DNA of 64,000 nucleotides from Heligmosomoides polygyrus polygyrus (GCA_947396885.1 OX377205.1:52436676-52500675), one strand, 5' to 3'. Positions 28,519 to 38,606 are shown, counted from the stretch's first letter. Program-made: numbers and translations. Notes: generated by a model not told the origin, from the sequence alone.

Positions 28519-28602
28519 TGTCATCCGCAGGATTCGAACCTGCGCCCTCCGAAGAGGACTGCGACCTGAACGCAGCGCCTTAGACCACTCGGCCAGAATG
28601 AC
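28519..28602 (-). tRNA. tRNA-Leu (CAG)
   Basis: Consensus body; EG/PN. Confidence 0.92.
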
Positions 28603-28724
28603 ACATCATCCGCTGACTGCCCTCCCTCTGCCGAACTCGCACTAGTGAGCTACATCGCAGCCAATGAGCACTCGGTCCGCAGCTCGTCGGAACTGCTCCA
28701 AGTTGGCTCCGCAGCAAAACGTCT

Positions 28725-28808
28725 TGTCATCCGCAGGATTCGAACCTGCGCCCTCCGAAGAGGACTGCGACCTGAACGCAGCGCCTTAGACCACTCGGCC
28801 ACAATGAC
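28725..28808 (-). tRNA. tRNA-Leu (CAG), G7
   Basis: G7·G66 at the inner acceptor pair; EG/MN. Confidence 0.82.
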
Positions 28809-28930
28809 ACATCATCCGATGACTGCCCTCCCTCTGCCGAACTCGCACTAGTGAGCTACATCGCAGCCAATGAGCACTCGGTCCGCAGCTCGTCGGAACT
28901 GCTCCAAGTTGGCTCCGCAGCAAAACGTTT

Positions 28931-29014
28931 TGTCATCCGCAGGATACGAACCTGCGCCCTCCGAAGAGGACTGCGACCAGAACGCAGCGTCTTAGACCAC
29001 TCGGCCAGAATGAC
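28931..29014 (-). tRNA. tRNA-Leu body with CUG (Gln-codon) anticodon
   Basis: A35 is U, so the anticodon loop is TTCTGGT and the anticodon CUG, which pairs with the glutamine codon CAG. The body keeps the Leu-type variable arm and A73. The copy also has U58 and C11·A24, and the AAACG trailer. If made and charged by LeuRS it would misread Gln codons as Leu; the other defects make a dead copy more likely. EG/LI. Confidence 0.7.
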
Positions 29015-29136
29015 ACACCACCTGCTGACTGCCCTCCCTCTGCCGATCTCGCACTAGTGAGCTACATCGCAGCCAATGAGCACTCGGTCCGCAGCTCGTC
29101 GTATCTGCTCCAAGTTGGCTCCACAGCAAAACGTCT

Positions 29137-29220
29137 TGTCATCCGCAGGATTCGAACCTGCGCCCTCCGAAGAGGACTGCGACCTGAACGCAGCGCCTTA
29201 GACCACTCGGCCAGAATGAC
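29137..29220 (-). tRNA. tRNA-Leu (CAG)
   Basis: Consensus body; YA/PN. Confidence 0.92.
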
Positions 29221-29342
29221 ACATCATCCGCTGACTGCCCTCCCTCTGCCGAACTCGCACTAGTGAGCTACATCGCAGCCAATGAGCACTCGGTCCGCAG
29301 CTCGTCGGAACTGCTCCAAGTTGGCTCCGCAGCAAAACGTCT

Positions 29343-29426
29343 TGTCATCCGCAGGATTCGAACCTGCGCCCTCCGAAGAGGACTGCGACCTGAACGCAGC
29401 GCCTTAGACCACTCGGCCAGAATGAC
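29343..29426 (-). tRNA. tRNA-Leu (CAG)
   Basis: Consensus body; leader ccctgtgcc; EG/LI. Confidence 0.92.
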
Positions 29427-29548
29427 ACACCACCTGCTGACTGCCCTCCCTGTGCCGATCTCGCACTAGTGAGCTACATCGCAGCCAATGAGCACTCGGT
29501 CCGCAGCTCGTCGGAACTGCTCCAAGTTGGCTCCGCAGCAAAACGTTT

Positions 29549-29632
29549 TGTCATCCGCAGGATACGAACCTGCGCCCTCCGAAGAGGACTGCGACCTGAA
29601 CGCAGCGCCTTAGACCACTCGGCCAGAATGAC
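29549..29632 (-). tRNA. tRNA-Leu (CAG), U58 variant
   Basis: U58 with the AAACG trailer; EG/LI. Confidence 0.75.
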
Positions 29633-29754
29633 ACACCACCTGCTGACTGCCCTCCCTCTGCCGATCTCGCACTAGTGAGCTACATCGCAGCCAATGAGCA
29701 CTCGGTCCGCAGCTCGTCGGATCTGCTCCAAGTTGGCTCCGCAGCAAAACGTCT

Positions 29755-29838
29755 TGTCATCCGCAGGATTCGAACCTGCGCCCTCCGAAGAGGACTGCGA
29801 CCTGAACGCAGCGCCTTAGACCACTCGGCCAGAATGAC
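29755..29838 (-). tRNA. tRNA-Leu (CAG)
   Basis: Consensus body; DG/MN. Confidence 0.92.
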
Positions 29839-29960
29839 ACATCATCCGATGACTGCCCTCCCTCTGCCGAACTCGCACTAGTGAGCTACATCGCAGCCAA
29901 TGAGCACTCGGTCCGCAGCTCGTCGGAACTGCTCCAAGTTGGCTCCGCAGCAAAACGTCT

Positions 29961-30044
29961 TGTCATCCGCAGGATTCGAACCTGCGCCCTCCGAAGAGGA
30001 CTGCGACCTGAACGCAGCGCCTTAGACCACTCGGCCAGAATGAC
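29961..30044 (-). tRNA. tRNA-Leu (CAG)
   Basis: Consensus body; EG/MN. Confidence 0.92.
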
Positions 30045-30166
30045 ACATCATCCGATGACTGCCCTCCCTCTGCCGAACTCGCACTAGTGAGCTACATCGC
30101 AGCCAATGAGCACTCGGTCCGCAGCTCGTCGGAACTGCTCCAAGTTGGCTCCGCAGCAAAACGTCT

Positions 30167-30250
30167 TGTCATCCGCAGGATTCGAACCTGCGCCCTCCGA
30201 AGAGGACTGCGACCTGAACGCAGCGCCTTAGACCACTCGGCCAGAATGAC
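30167..30250 (-). tRNA. tRNA-Leu (CAG)
   Basis: Consensus body; EG/MN. Confidence 0.92.
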
Positions 30251-30372
30251 ACATCATCCGATGACTGCCCTCCCTCTGCCGAACTCGCACTAGTGAGCTA
30301 CATCGCAGCCAATGAGCACTCGGTCCGCAGCTCGTCGGAACTGCTCCAAGTTGGCTCCGCAGCAAAACGTCT

Positions 30373-30456
30373 TGTCATCCGCAGGATTCGAACCTGCGCC
30401 CTCCGAAGAGGACTGCGACCTGAACGCAGCGCCTTAGACCACTCGGCCAGAATGAC
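30373..30456 (-). tRNA. tRNA-Leu (CAG)
   Basis: Consensus body; EG/PN. Confidence 0.92.
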
Positions 30457-30578
30457 ACATCATCCGCTGACTGCCCTCCCTCTGCCGAACTCGCACTAGT
30501 GAGCTACATCGCAGCCAATGAGCACTCGGTCCGCAGCTCGTCGGAACTGCTCCAAGTTGGCTCCGCAGCAAAACGTCT

Positions 30579-30662
30579 TGTCATCCGCAGGATTCGAACC
30601 TGCGCCCTCCGAAGAGGACTGCGACCTGAACGCAGCGCCTTAGACCACTCGGCCAGAATGAC
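30579..30662 (-). tRNA. tRNA-Leu (CAG)
   Basis: Consensus body; EG/MN. Confidence 0.92.
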
Positions 30663-30784
30663 ACATCATCCGATGACTGCCCTCCCTCTGCCGAACTCGC
30701 ACTAGTGAGCTACATCGCAGCCAATGAGCACTCGGTCCGCAGCTCGTCGGAACTGCTCCAAGTTGGCTCCGCAGCAAAACGTCT

Positions 30785-30868
30785 TGTCATCCGCAGGATT
30801 CGAACCTGCGCCCTCCGAAGAGGACTGCGACCTGAACGCAGCGCCTTAGACCACTCGGCCAGAATGAC
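30785..30868 (-). tRNA. tRNA-Leu (CAG)
   Basis: Consensus body; EG/PI. Confidence 0.92.
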
Positions 30869-30990
30869 ACATCATCCGCTGACTGCCCTCCCTCTGCCGA
30901 TCTCGCACTAGTGAGCTACATCGCAGCCAATGAGCACTCGGTCCGCAGCTCGTCGGATCTGCTCCAAGTTGGCTCCACAGCAAAACGTCT

Positions 30991-31074
30991 TGTCATCCGC
31001 AGGATTCGAACCTGCGCCCTCCGAAGAGGACTGCGACCTGAACGCAGCGCCTTAGACCACTCGGCCAGAATGAC
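30991..31074 (-). tRNA. tRNA-Leu (CAG)
   Basis: Consensus body; DA/LI. Confidence 0.92.
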
Positions 31075-31196
31075 ACACCACCTGCTGACTGCCCTCCCTC
31101 TGCCGATCTCGCACTAGTGAGCTACATCGCAGCCAATGAGCACTCGGTCCGCAGCTCGTCGAAACTGCTCCAAGTTGGCTCCGCAGCAAAACGTTT

Positions 31197-31280
31197 TGTC
31201 ATCCGCAGGATACGAACCTGCGCCCTCCGAAGAGGACTGCGACCTGAACGCAGCGCCTTAGACCACTCGGCCAGAATGAC
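31197..31280 (-). tRNA. tRNA-Leu (CAG), U58 variant
   Basis: U58 with AAACG trailer; spacer cgaaactg at the first barcode site; G/LI. Confidence 0.75.
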
Positions 31281-31402
31281 ACACCACCTGCTGACTGCCC
31301 TCCCTCTGCCGATCTCGCACTAGTGAGCTACATCGCAGCCAATGAGCACTCGGTCCGCAGCTCGTCGGATCTGCTCCAAGTTGGCTCCACAGCAAAACGT
31401 CT

Positions 31403-31486
31403 TGTCATCCGCAGGATTCGAACCTGCGCCCTCCGAAGAGGACTGCGACCTGAACGCAGCGCCTTAGACCACTCGGCCAGAATGAC
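31403..31486 (-). tRNA. tRNA-Leu (CAG)
   Basis: Consensus body; leader ccctgtgcc; DA/LI. Confidence 0.92.
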
Positions 31487-31608
31487 ACACCACCTGCTGA
31501 CTGCCCTCCCTGTGCCGATCTCGCACTAGTGAGCTACATCGCAGCCAATGAGCACTCGGTCCGCAGCTCGTCGGAACTGCTCCAAGTTGGCTCCGCAGCA
31601 AAACGTCT

Positions 31609-31692
31609 TGTCATCCGCAGGATTCGAACCTGCGCCCTCCGAAGAGGACTGCGACCTGAACGCAGCGCCTTAGACCACTCGGCCAGAATGAC
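31609..31692 (-). tRNA. tRNA-Leu (CAG)
   Basis: Consensus body; EG/LI. Confidence 0.92.
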
Positions 31693-31814
31693 ACACCACC
31701 TGCTGACTGCCCTCCCTCTGCCGATCTCGCACTAGTGAGCTACATCGCAGCCAATGAGCACTCGGTCCGCAGCTCGTCGGATCTGCTCCAAGTTGGCTCC
31801 ACAGCAAAACGTCT

Positions 31815-31898
31815 TGTCATCCGCAGGATTCGAACCTGCGCCCTCCGAAGAGGACTGCGACCTGAACGCAGCGCCTTAGACCACTCGGCCAGAATGAC
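31815..31898 (-). tRNA. tRNA-Leu (CAG)
   Basis: Consensus body; leader ccctgtgcc; DA/LI. Confidence 0.92.
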
Positions 31899-32020
31899 AC
31901 ACCACCTGCTGACTGCCCTCCCTGTGCCGATCTCGCACTAGTGAGCTACATCGCAGCCAATGAGCACTCGGTCCGCAGCTCGTCGTATCTGCTCCAAGTT
32001 GGCTCCACAGCAAAACGTCT

Positions 32021-32104
32021 TGTCATCCGCAGGATTCGAACCTGCGCCCTCCGAAGAGGACTGCGACCTGAACGCAGCGCCTTAGACCACTCGGCCAGAA
32101 TGAC
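32021..32104 (-). tRNA. tRNA-Leu (CAG)
   Basis: Consensus body; YA/PN. Confidence 0.92.
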
Positions 32105-32226
32105 ACATCATCCGCTGACTGCCCTCCCTCTGCCGAACTCGCACTAGTGAGCTACATCGCAGCCAATGAGCACTCGGTCCGCAGCTCGTCGGAACTGCTC
32201 CAAGTTGGCTCCGCAGCAAAACGTCT

Positions 32227-32310
32227 TGTCATCCGCAGGATTCGAACCTGCGCCCTCCGAAGACGACTGCGACCTGAACGCAGCGCCTTAGACCACTCGG
32301 CCAGAATGAC
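32227..32310 (-). tRNA. tRNA-Leu (CAG), variable-arm G·G
   Basis: C to G in the variable arm gives a G·G mismatch; EG/MN. Confidence 0.85.
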
Positions 32311-32432
32311 ACATCATCCGATGACTGCCCTCCCTCTGCCGAACTCGCACTAGTGAGCTACATCGCAGCCAATGAGCACTCGGTCCGCAGCTCGTCGGAA
32401 CTGCTCCAAGTTGGCTCCGCAGCAAAACGTCT

Positions 32433-32516
32433 TGTCATCCGCAGGATTCGAACCTGCGCCCTCCGAAGAGGACTGCGACCTGAACGCAGCGCCTTAGACC
32501 ACTCGGCCAGAATGAC
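32433..32516 (-). tRNA. tRNA-Leu (CAG)
   Basis: Consensus body; EG/LI. Confidence 0.92.
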
Positions 32517-32638
32517 ACACCACCTGCTGACTGCCCTCCCTCTGCCGATCTCGCACTAGTGAGCTACATCGCAGCCAATGAGCACTCGGTCCGCAGCTCG
32601 TCGGATCTGCTCCAAGTTGGCTCCACAGCAAAACGTCT

Positions 32639-32722
32639 TGTCATCCGCAGGATTCGAACCTGCGCCCTCCGAAGAGGACTGCGACCTGAACGCAGCGCCG
32701 TAGACCACTCGGCCAGAATGAC
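32639..32722 (-). tRNA. tRNA-Leu (CAG), C22
   Basis: C22 turns the usual G13·A22 into a Watson-Crick pair; leader ccctgtgcc; DA/LI. Confidence 0.88.
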
Positions 32723-32844
32723 ACACCACCTGCTGACTGCCCTCCCTGTGCCGATCTCGCACTAGTGAGCTACATCGCAGCCAATGAGCACTCGGTCCGC
32801 AGCTCGTCGGAACTGCTCCAAGTTGGCTCCGCAGCAAAACGTCT

Positions 32845-32928
32845 TGTCATCCGCAGGATTCGAACCTGCGCCCTCCGAAGAGGACTGCGACCTGAACGCA
32901 GCGCCTTAGACCACTCGGCCAGAATGAC
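32845..32928 (-). tRNA. tRNA-Leu (CAG)
   Basis: Consensus body; EG/MN. Confidence 0.92.
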
Positions 32929-33050
32929 ACATCATCCGATGACTGCCCTCCCTCTGCCGAACTCGCACTAGTGAGCTACATCGCAGCCAATGAGCACTCG
33001 GTCCGCAGCTCGTCGGAACTGCTCCAAGTTGGCTCCGCAGCAAAACGTCT

Positions 33051-33134
33051 TGTCATCCGCAGGATTCGAACCTGCGCCCTCCGAAGAGGACTGCGACCTG
33101 AACGCAGCGCCTTAGACCACTCGGCCAGAATGAC
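33051..33134 (-). tRNA. tRNA-Leu (CAG)
   Basis: Consensus body; EG/PI. Confidence 0.92.
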
Positions 33135-33256
33135 ACATCATCCGCTGACTGCCCTCCCTCTGCCGATCTCGCACTAGTGAGCTACATCGCAGCCAATGAG
33201 CACTCGGTCCGCAGCTCGTCGTATCTGCTCCAAGTTGGCTCCACAGCAAAACGTCT

Positions 33257-33340
33257 TGTCATCCGCAGGATTCGAACCTGCGTTCTCCGAAGAGGACTGC
33301 GACCTGAACGCAGCGCCTTAGACCACTCGGCCAGAATGAC
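33257..33340 (-). tRNA. tRNA-Leu (CAG), variable-arm GG to AA
   Basis: Two adjacent changes at the base of the variable arm (gcgttctcc on the plus strand); YA/PN. Confidence 0.85.
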
Positions 33341-33462
33341 ACATCATCCGCTGACTGCCCTCCCTCTGCCGAACTCGCACTAGTGAGCTACATCGCAGCC
33401 AATGAGCACTCGGTCCGCAGCTCGTCGGAACTGCTCCAAGTTGGCTCCGCAGCAAAACGTCT

Positions 33463-33470
33463 TGTCATCC
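33463..33470 (-). tRNA. tRNA-Leu 3' end, cut by the gap
   Basis: Last 8 nt of a copy (acceptor 3' strand and A73) before the N run; EG head. Confidence 0.8.
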
Positions 33471-33670
33471 NNNNNNNNNNNNNNNNNNNNNNNNNNNNNN
33501 NNNNNNNNNNNNNNNNNNNNNNNNNNNNNNNNNNNNNNNNNNNNNNNNNNNNNNNNNNNNNNNNNNNNNNNNNNNNNNNNNNNNNNNNNNNNNNNNNNNN
33601 NNNNNNNNNNNNNNNNNNNNNNNNNNNNNNNNNNNNNNNNNNNNNNNNNNNNNNNNNNNNNNNNNNNNNN
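33471..33670. other. assembly gap, 200 N
   Basis: Exactly 200 N. The left flank stops after tgtcatcc and the right flank resumes at gcaggattcg, which is the next base of the same unit, so the flanks join in perfect phase when the N run is removed. Confidence 0.99.
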
Positions 33671-33746
33671 GCAGGATTCGAACCTGCGCCCTCCGAAGAG
33701 GACTGCGACCTGAACGCAGCGCCTTAGACCACTCGGCCAGAATGAC
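33671..33746 (-). tRNA. tRNA-Leu (CAG) 5' part, cut by the gap
   Basis: First 76 nt of a copy with consensus sequence, missing the final 8 nt that lie left of the gap; LI leader. Confidence 0.85.
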
Positions 33747-33868
33747 ACACCACCTGCTGACTGCCCTCCCTCTGCCGATCTCGCACTAGTGAGCTACATC
33801 GCAGCCAATGAGCACTCGGTCCGCAGCTCGTCGGATCTGCTCCAAGTTGGCTCCACAGCAAAACGTCT

Positions 33869-33952
33869 TGTCATCCGCAGGATTCGAACCTGCGCCCTCC
33901 GAAGAGGACTGCGACCTGAACGCAGCGCCTTAGACCACTCGGCCAGAATGAC
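33869..33952 (-). tRNA. tRNA-Leu (CAG)
   Basis: Consensus body; DA/PI. Confidence 0.92.
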
Positions 33953-34074
33953 ACATCATCCGCTGACTGCCCTCCCTCTGCCGATCTCGCACTAGTGAGC
34001 TACATCGCAGCCAATGAGCACTCGGTCCGCAGCTCGTCGGATCTGCTCCAAGTTGGCTCCACAGCAAAACGTCT

Positions 34075-34158
34075 TGTCATCCGCAGGATTCGAACCTGCG
34101 CCCTCCGAAGAGGACTGCGACCTGAACGCAGCGCCTTAGACCACTCGGCCAGAATGAC
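34075..34158 (-). tRNA. tRNA-Leu (CAG)
   Basis: Consensus body; DA/LI. Confidence 0.92.
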
Positions 34159-34280
34159 ACACCACCTGCTGACTGCCCTCCCTCTGCCGATCTCGCACTA
34201 GTGAGCTACATCGCAGCCAATGAGCACTCGGTCCGCAGCTCGTCGGAACTGCTCCAAGTTGGCTCCGCAGCAAAACGTTT

Positions 34281-34364
34281 TGTCATCCGCAGGATACGAA
34301 CCTGCGCCCTCCGAAGAGGACTGCGACCTGAACGCAGCGCCTTAGACCACTCGGCCAGAATGAC
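34281..34364 (-). tRNA. tRNA-Leu (CAG), U58 variant
   Basis: U58 with AAACG trailer; EG/LI. Confidence 0.75.
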
Positions 34365-34486
34365 ACACCACCTGCTGACTGCCCTCCCTCTGCCGATCTC
34401 GCACTAGTGAGCTACATCGCAGCCAATGAGCACTCGGTCCGCAGCTCGTCGGATCTGCTCCAAGTTGGCTCCGCAGCAAAACGTCT

Positions 34487-34570
34487 TGTCATCCGCAGGA
34501 TTCGAACCTGCGCCCTCCGAAGAGGACTGCGACCTGAACGCAGCGCCTTAGACCACTCGGCCAGAATGAC
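34487..34570 (-). tRNA. tRNA-Leu (CAG)
   Basis: Consensus body; DG/PI. Confidence 0.92.
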
Positions 34571-34692
34571 ACATCATCCGCTGACTGCCCTCCCTCTGCC
34601 GATCTCGCACTAGTGAGCTACATCGCAGCCAATGAGCACTCGGTCCGCAGCTCGTCGGAACTGCTCCAAGTTGGCTCCGCAGCAAAACGTTT

Positions 34693-34776
34693 TGTCATCC
34701 GCAGGATACGAACCTGCCCCCTCCGAAGAGGACTGCGACCTGAACGCAGCGCCTTAGACCACTCGGCCAGAATGAC
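34693..34776 (-). tRNA. tRNA-Leu (CAG), U58 and G48
   Basis: G48 loses the 15-48 Levitt pair; U58; AAACG trailer; EG/LI. Confidence 0.7.
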
Positions 34777-34898
34777 ACACCACCTGCTGACTGCCCTCCC
34801 TCTGCCGATCTCGCACTAGTGAGCTACATCGCAGCCAATGAGCACTCGGTCCGCAGCTCGTCGGATCTGCTCCAAGTTGGCTCCGCAGCAAAACGTCT

Positions 34899-34982
34899 TG
34901 TCATCCGCAGGATTCGAACCTGCGCCCTCCGAAGAGGACTGCGACCTGAACGCAGCGCCTTAGACCACTCGGCCAGAATGAC
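34899..34982 (-). tRNA. tRNA-Leu (CAG)
   Basis: Consensus body; DG/PI. Confidence 0.92.
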
Positions 34983-35104
34983 ACATCATCCGCTGACTGC
35001 CCTCCCTCTGCCGATCTCGCACTAGTGAGCTACATCGCAGCCAATGAGCACTCGGTCCGCAGCTCGTCGGAACTGCTCCAAGTTGGCTCCGCAGCAAAAC
35101 GTTT

Positions 35105-35188
35105 TGTCATCCGCAGGATACGAACCTGCCCCCTCCGAAGAGGACTGCGACCTGAACGCAGCGCCTTAGACCACTCGGCCAGAATGAC
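35105..35188 (-). tRNA. tRNA-Leu (CAG), U58 and G48
   Basis: Duplicate of 34693-34776; EG/LI. Confidence 0.7.
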
Positions 35189-35310
35189 ACACCACCTGCT
35201 GACTGCCCTCCCTCTGCCGATCTCGCACTAGTGAGCTACATCGCAGCCAATGAGCACTCGGTCCGCAGCTCGTCGGATCTGCTCCAAGTTGGCTCCACAG
35301 CAAAACGTCT

Positions 35311-35394
35311 TGTCATCCGCAGGATTCGAACCTGCGCCCTCCGAAGAGGACTGCGACCTGAACGCAGCGCCTTAGACCACTCGGCCAGAATGAC
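35311..35394 (-). tRNA. tRNA-Leu (CAG)
   Basis: Consensus body; DA/LI. Confidence 0.92.
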
Positions 35395-35516
35395 ACACCA
35401 CCTGCTGACTGCCCTCCCTCTGCCGATCTCGCACTAGTGAGCTACATCGCAGCCAATGAGCACTCGGTCCGCAGCTCGTCGGAACTGCTCCAAGTTGGCT
35501 CCGCAGCAAAACGTCT

Positions 35517-35600
35517 TGTCATCCGCAGGATTCGAACCTGCGCCCTCCGAAGAGGACTGCGACCTGAACGCAGCGCCTTAGACCACTCGGCCAGAATGAC
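35517..35600 (-). tRNA. tRNA-Leu (CAG)
   Basis: Consensus body; EG/MN. Confidence 0.92.
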
Positions 35601-35722
35601 ACATCATCCGATGACTGCCCTCCCTCTGCCGAACTCGCACTAGTGAGCTACATCGCAGCCAATGAGCACTCGGTCCGCAGCTCGTCGGAACTGCTCCAAG
35701 TTGGCTCCGCAGCAAAACGTTT

Positions 35723-35806
35723 TGTCATCCGCAGGATACGAACCTGCGCCCTCCGAAGAGGACTGCGACCTGAACGCAGCGCCTTAGACCACTCGGCCAG
35801 AATGAC
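35723..35806 (-). tRNA. tRNA-Leu (CAG), U58 variant
   Basis: U58 with AAACG trailer; EG/LI. Confidence 0.75.
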
Positions 35807-35928
35807 ACACCACCTGCTGACTGCCCTCCCTCTGCCGATCTCGCACTAGTGAGCTACATCGCAGCCAATGAGCACTCGGTCCGCAGCTCGTCGTATCTGC
35901 TCCAAGTTGGCTCCACAGCAAAAGGTCT

Positions 35929-36012
35929 TGTCATCCGCAGGATTCGAACCTGCGCCCTCCGAAGAGGACTGCGACCTGAACGCAGCGCCTTAGACCACTC
36001 GGCCAGAATGAC
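35929..36012 (-). tRNA. tRNA-Leu (CAG)
   Basis: Consensus body; trailer AGACCTTTT, terminator kept; YA/PN. Confidence 0.92.
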
Positions 36013-36134
36013 ACATCATCCGCTGACTGCCCTCCCTCTGCCGAACTCGCACTAGTGAGCTACATCGCAGCCAATGAGCACTCGGTCCGCAGCTCGTCGG
36101 AACTGCTCCAAGTTGGCTCCGCAGCAAAACGTCT

Positions 36135-36218
36135 TGTCATCCGCAGGATTCGAACCTGCGCCCTCCGAAGAGGACTGCGACCTGAACGCAGCGCCTTAGA
36201 CCACTCGGCCAGAATGAC
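36135..36218 (-). tRNA. tRNA-Leu (CAG)
   Basis: Consensus body; EG/PI. Confidence 0.92.
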
Positions 36219-36340
36219 ACATCATCCGCTGACTGCCCTCCCTCTGCCGATCTCGCACTAGTGAGCTACATCGCAGCCAATGAGCACTCGGTCCGCAGCT
36301 CGTCGGAACTGCTCCAAGTTGGCTCCGCAGCAAAACGTTT

Positions 36341-36424
36341 TTTCATCCGCAGGATACGAACCTGCGCCCTCCGAAGAGGACTGCGACCTGAACGCAGCGC
36401 CTTAGACCACTCGGCCAGAATGAC
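36341..36424 (-). tRNA. tRNA-Leu (CAG), A72 and U58
   Basis: A72 gives G1·A72 at the terminal acceptor pair; U58; EG/LI. Probably impaired. Confidence 0.7.
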
Positions 36425-36546
36425 ACACCACCTGCTGACTGCCCTCCCTCTGCCGATCTCGCACTAGTGAGCTACATCGCAGCCAATGAGCACTCGGTCC
36501 GCAGCTCGTCGGATCTGCTCCAAGTTGGCTCCACAGCAAAACGTCT

Positions 36547-36630
36547 TGTCATCCGCAGGATTCGAACCTGCGCCCTCCGAAGAGGACTGCGACCTGAACG
36601 CAGCGCCTTAGACCACTCGGCCAGAATGAC
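36547..36630 (-). tRNA. tRNA-Leu (CAG)
   Basis: Consensus body; DA/PN. Confidence 0.92.
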
Positions 36631-36752
36631 ACATCATCCGCTGACTGCCCTCCCTCTGCCGAACTCGCACTAGTGAGCTACATCGCAGCCAATGAGCACT
36701 CGGTCCGCAGCTCGTCGGAACTGCTCCAAGTTGGCTCCACAGCAAAACGTCT

Positions 36753-36836
36753 TGTCATCCGCAGGATTCGAACCTGCGCCCTCCGAAGAGGACTGCGACC
36801 TGAACGCAGCGCCTTAGACCACTCGGCCAGAATGAC
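36753..36836 (-). tRNA. tRNA-Leu (CAG)
   Basis: Consensus body; EA/LI. Confidence 0.92.
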
Positions 36837-36958
36837 ACACCACCTGCTGACTGCCCTCCCTCTGCCGATCTCGCACTAGTGAGCTACATCGCAGCCAATG
36901 AGCACTCGGTCCGCAGCTCGTCGGATCTGCTCCAAGTTGGCTCCACAGCAAAACGTCT

Positions 36959-37042
36959 TGTCATCCGCAGGATTCGAACCTGCGCCCTCCGAAGAGGACT
37001 GCGACCTGAACGCAGCGCCTTAGACCACTCGGCCAGAATGAC
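36959..37042 (-). tRNA. tRNA-Leu (CAG)
   Basis: Consensus body; DA/MN. Confidence 0.92.
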
Positions 37043-37164
37043 ACATCATCCGATGACTGCCCTCCCTCTGCCGAACTCGCACTAGTGAGCTACATCGCAG
37101 CCAATGAGCACTCGGTCCGCAGCTCTTCGGAACTGCTCCAAGTTGGCTCCGCAGCAAAACGTCT

Positions 37165-37248
37165 TGTCATCCGCAGGATTCGAACCTGCGCCCTCCGAAG
37201 AGGACTGCGACCTGAACGCAGCGCCTTAGACCACTCGGCCAGAATGAC
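37165..37248 (-). tRNA. tRNA-Leu (CAG)
   Basis: Consensus body; spacer gctcttcgg; EG/PI. Confidence 0.92.
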
Positions 37249-37370
37249 ACATCATCCGCTGACTGCCCTCCCTCTGCCGATCTCGCACTAGTGAGCTACA
37301 TCGCAGCCAATGAGCACTCGGTCCGCAGCTCGTCGTATCTGCTCCAAGTTGGCTCCACAGCAAAACGTCT

Positions 37371-37454
37371 TGTCATCCGCAGGATTCGAACCTGCGCCCT
37401 CCGAAGAGGACTGCGACCTGAACGCAGCGCCTTAGACCACTCGGCCAGAATGAC
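37371..37454 (-). tRNA. tRNA-Leu (CAG)
   Basis: Consensus body; YA/PN. Confidence 0.92.
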
Positions 37455-37576
37455 ACATCATCCGCTGACTGCCCTCCCTCTGCCGAACTCGCACTAGTGA
37501 GCTACATCGCAGCCAATGAGCACTCGGTCCGCAGCTCGTCGGAACTGCTCCAAGTTGGCTCCGCAGCAAAACGTCT

Positions 37577-37660
37577 TGTCATCCGCAGGATTCGAACCTG
37601 CGCCCTCCGAAGAGGACTGCGACCTGAACGCAGCGCCTTAGACCACTCGGCCAGAATGAC
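37577..37660 (-). tRNA. tRNA-Leu (CAG)
   Basis: Consensus body; EG/LI. Confidence 0.92.
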
Positions 37661-37782
37661 ACACCACCTGCTGACTGCCCTCCCTCTGCCGATCTCGCAC
37701 TAGTGAGCTACATCGCAGCCAATGAGCACTCGGTCCGCAGCTCGTCGGATCTGCTCCAAGTTGGCTCCACAGCAAAACGTCT

Positions 37783-37866
37783 TGTCATCCGCAGGATTCG
37801 AACCTGCGCCCTCCGAAGAGGACTGCGACCTGAACGCAGCGCCTTAGACAACTCGGCCAGAATGAC
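37783..37866 (-). tRNA. tRNA-Leu (CAG), U18
   Basis: U18 replaces invariant G18 (18-55 contact, box A); DA/MN. Confidence 0.8.
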
Positions 37867-37988
37867 ACATCATCCGATGACTGCCCTCCCTCTGCCGAAC
37901 TCGCACTAGTGAGCTACATCGCAGCCAATGAGCACTCGGTCCGCAGCTCGTCGGAACTGCTCCAAGTTGGCTCCGCAGCAAAACGTCT

Positions 37989-38072
37989 TGTCATCCGCAG
38001 GATTCGGACCTGCGCCCTCCGAAGAGGACTGCGACCTGAACGCAGCGCCTTAGACCACTCGGCCAGAATGAC
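37989..38072 (-). tRNA. tRNA-Leu (CAG), C55
   Basis: C55 replaces the pseudouridine-55 site (T loop TCCGAAT); EG/PI. Confidence 0.78.
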
Positions 38073-38194
38073 ACATCATCCGCTGACTGCCCTCCCTCTG
38101 CCGATCTCGCACTAGTGAGCTACATCGCAGCCAATGAGCACTCGGTCCGCAGCTCGTCGTATCTGCTCCAAGTTGGCTCCACAGCAAAACGTCT

Positions 38195-38278
38195 TGTCAT
38201 CCGCAGGATTCGAACCTGCGCCCTCCGAAGAGGACTGCGACCTGAACGCAGCGCCTTAGACCACTCGGCCAGAATGAC
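38195..38278 (-). tRNA. tRNA-Leu (CAG)
   Basis: Consensus body; YA/PI. Confidence 0.92.
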
Positions 38279-38400
38279 ACATCATCCGCTGACTGCCCTC
38301 CCTCTGCCGATCTCGCACTAGTGAGCTACATCGCAGCCAATGAGCACTCGGTCCGCAGCTCGTCGGAACTGCTCCAAGTTGGCTCCGCAGCAAAACGTTT

Positions 38401-38484
38401 TTTCATCCGCAGGATACGAACCTGCGCCCTCCGAAGAGGACTGCGACCTGAACGCAGCGCCTTAGACCACTCGGCCAGAATGAC
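38401..38484 (-). tRNA. tRNA-Leu (CAG), A72 and U58
   Basis: G1·A72 and U58; EG/PN. Confidence 0.7.
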
Positions 38485-38606
38485 ACATCATCCGCTGACT
38501 GCCCTCCCTCTGCCGAACTCGCACTAGTGAGCTACATCGCAGCCAATGAGCACTCGGTCCGCAGCTCGTCGGAACTGCTCCAAGTTGGCTCCGCAGCAAA
38601 ACGTCT

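Larger units (their letters stand above)
34407..35230 (-). repeat. 412-bp dimer, two tandem copies
   Basis: DG/PI consensus unit plus EG/LI unit with U58 and G48, at 34407-34818 and 34819-35230. Confidence 0.88.
37085..38526 (-). repeat. seven-unit block repeated at 41616-43057
   Basis: Barcode series EG/PI, YA/PN, EG/LI, DA/MN(U18), EG/PI, YA/PI, EG/PN(A72,U58) is the same in both places, 4531 bp apart. The copies differ by C55 in unit 37909 and cttcgg in unit 37085. Confidence 0.85.
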
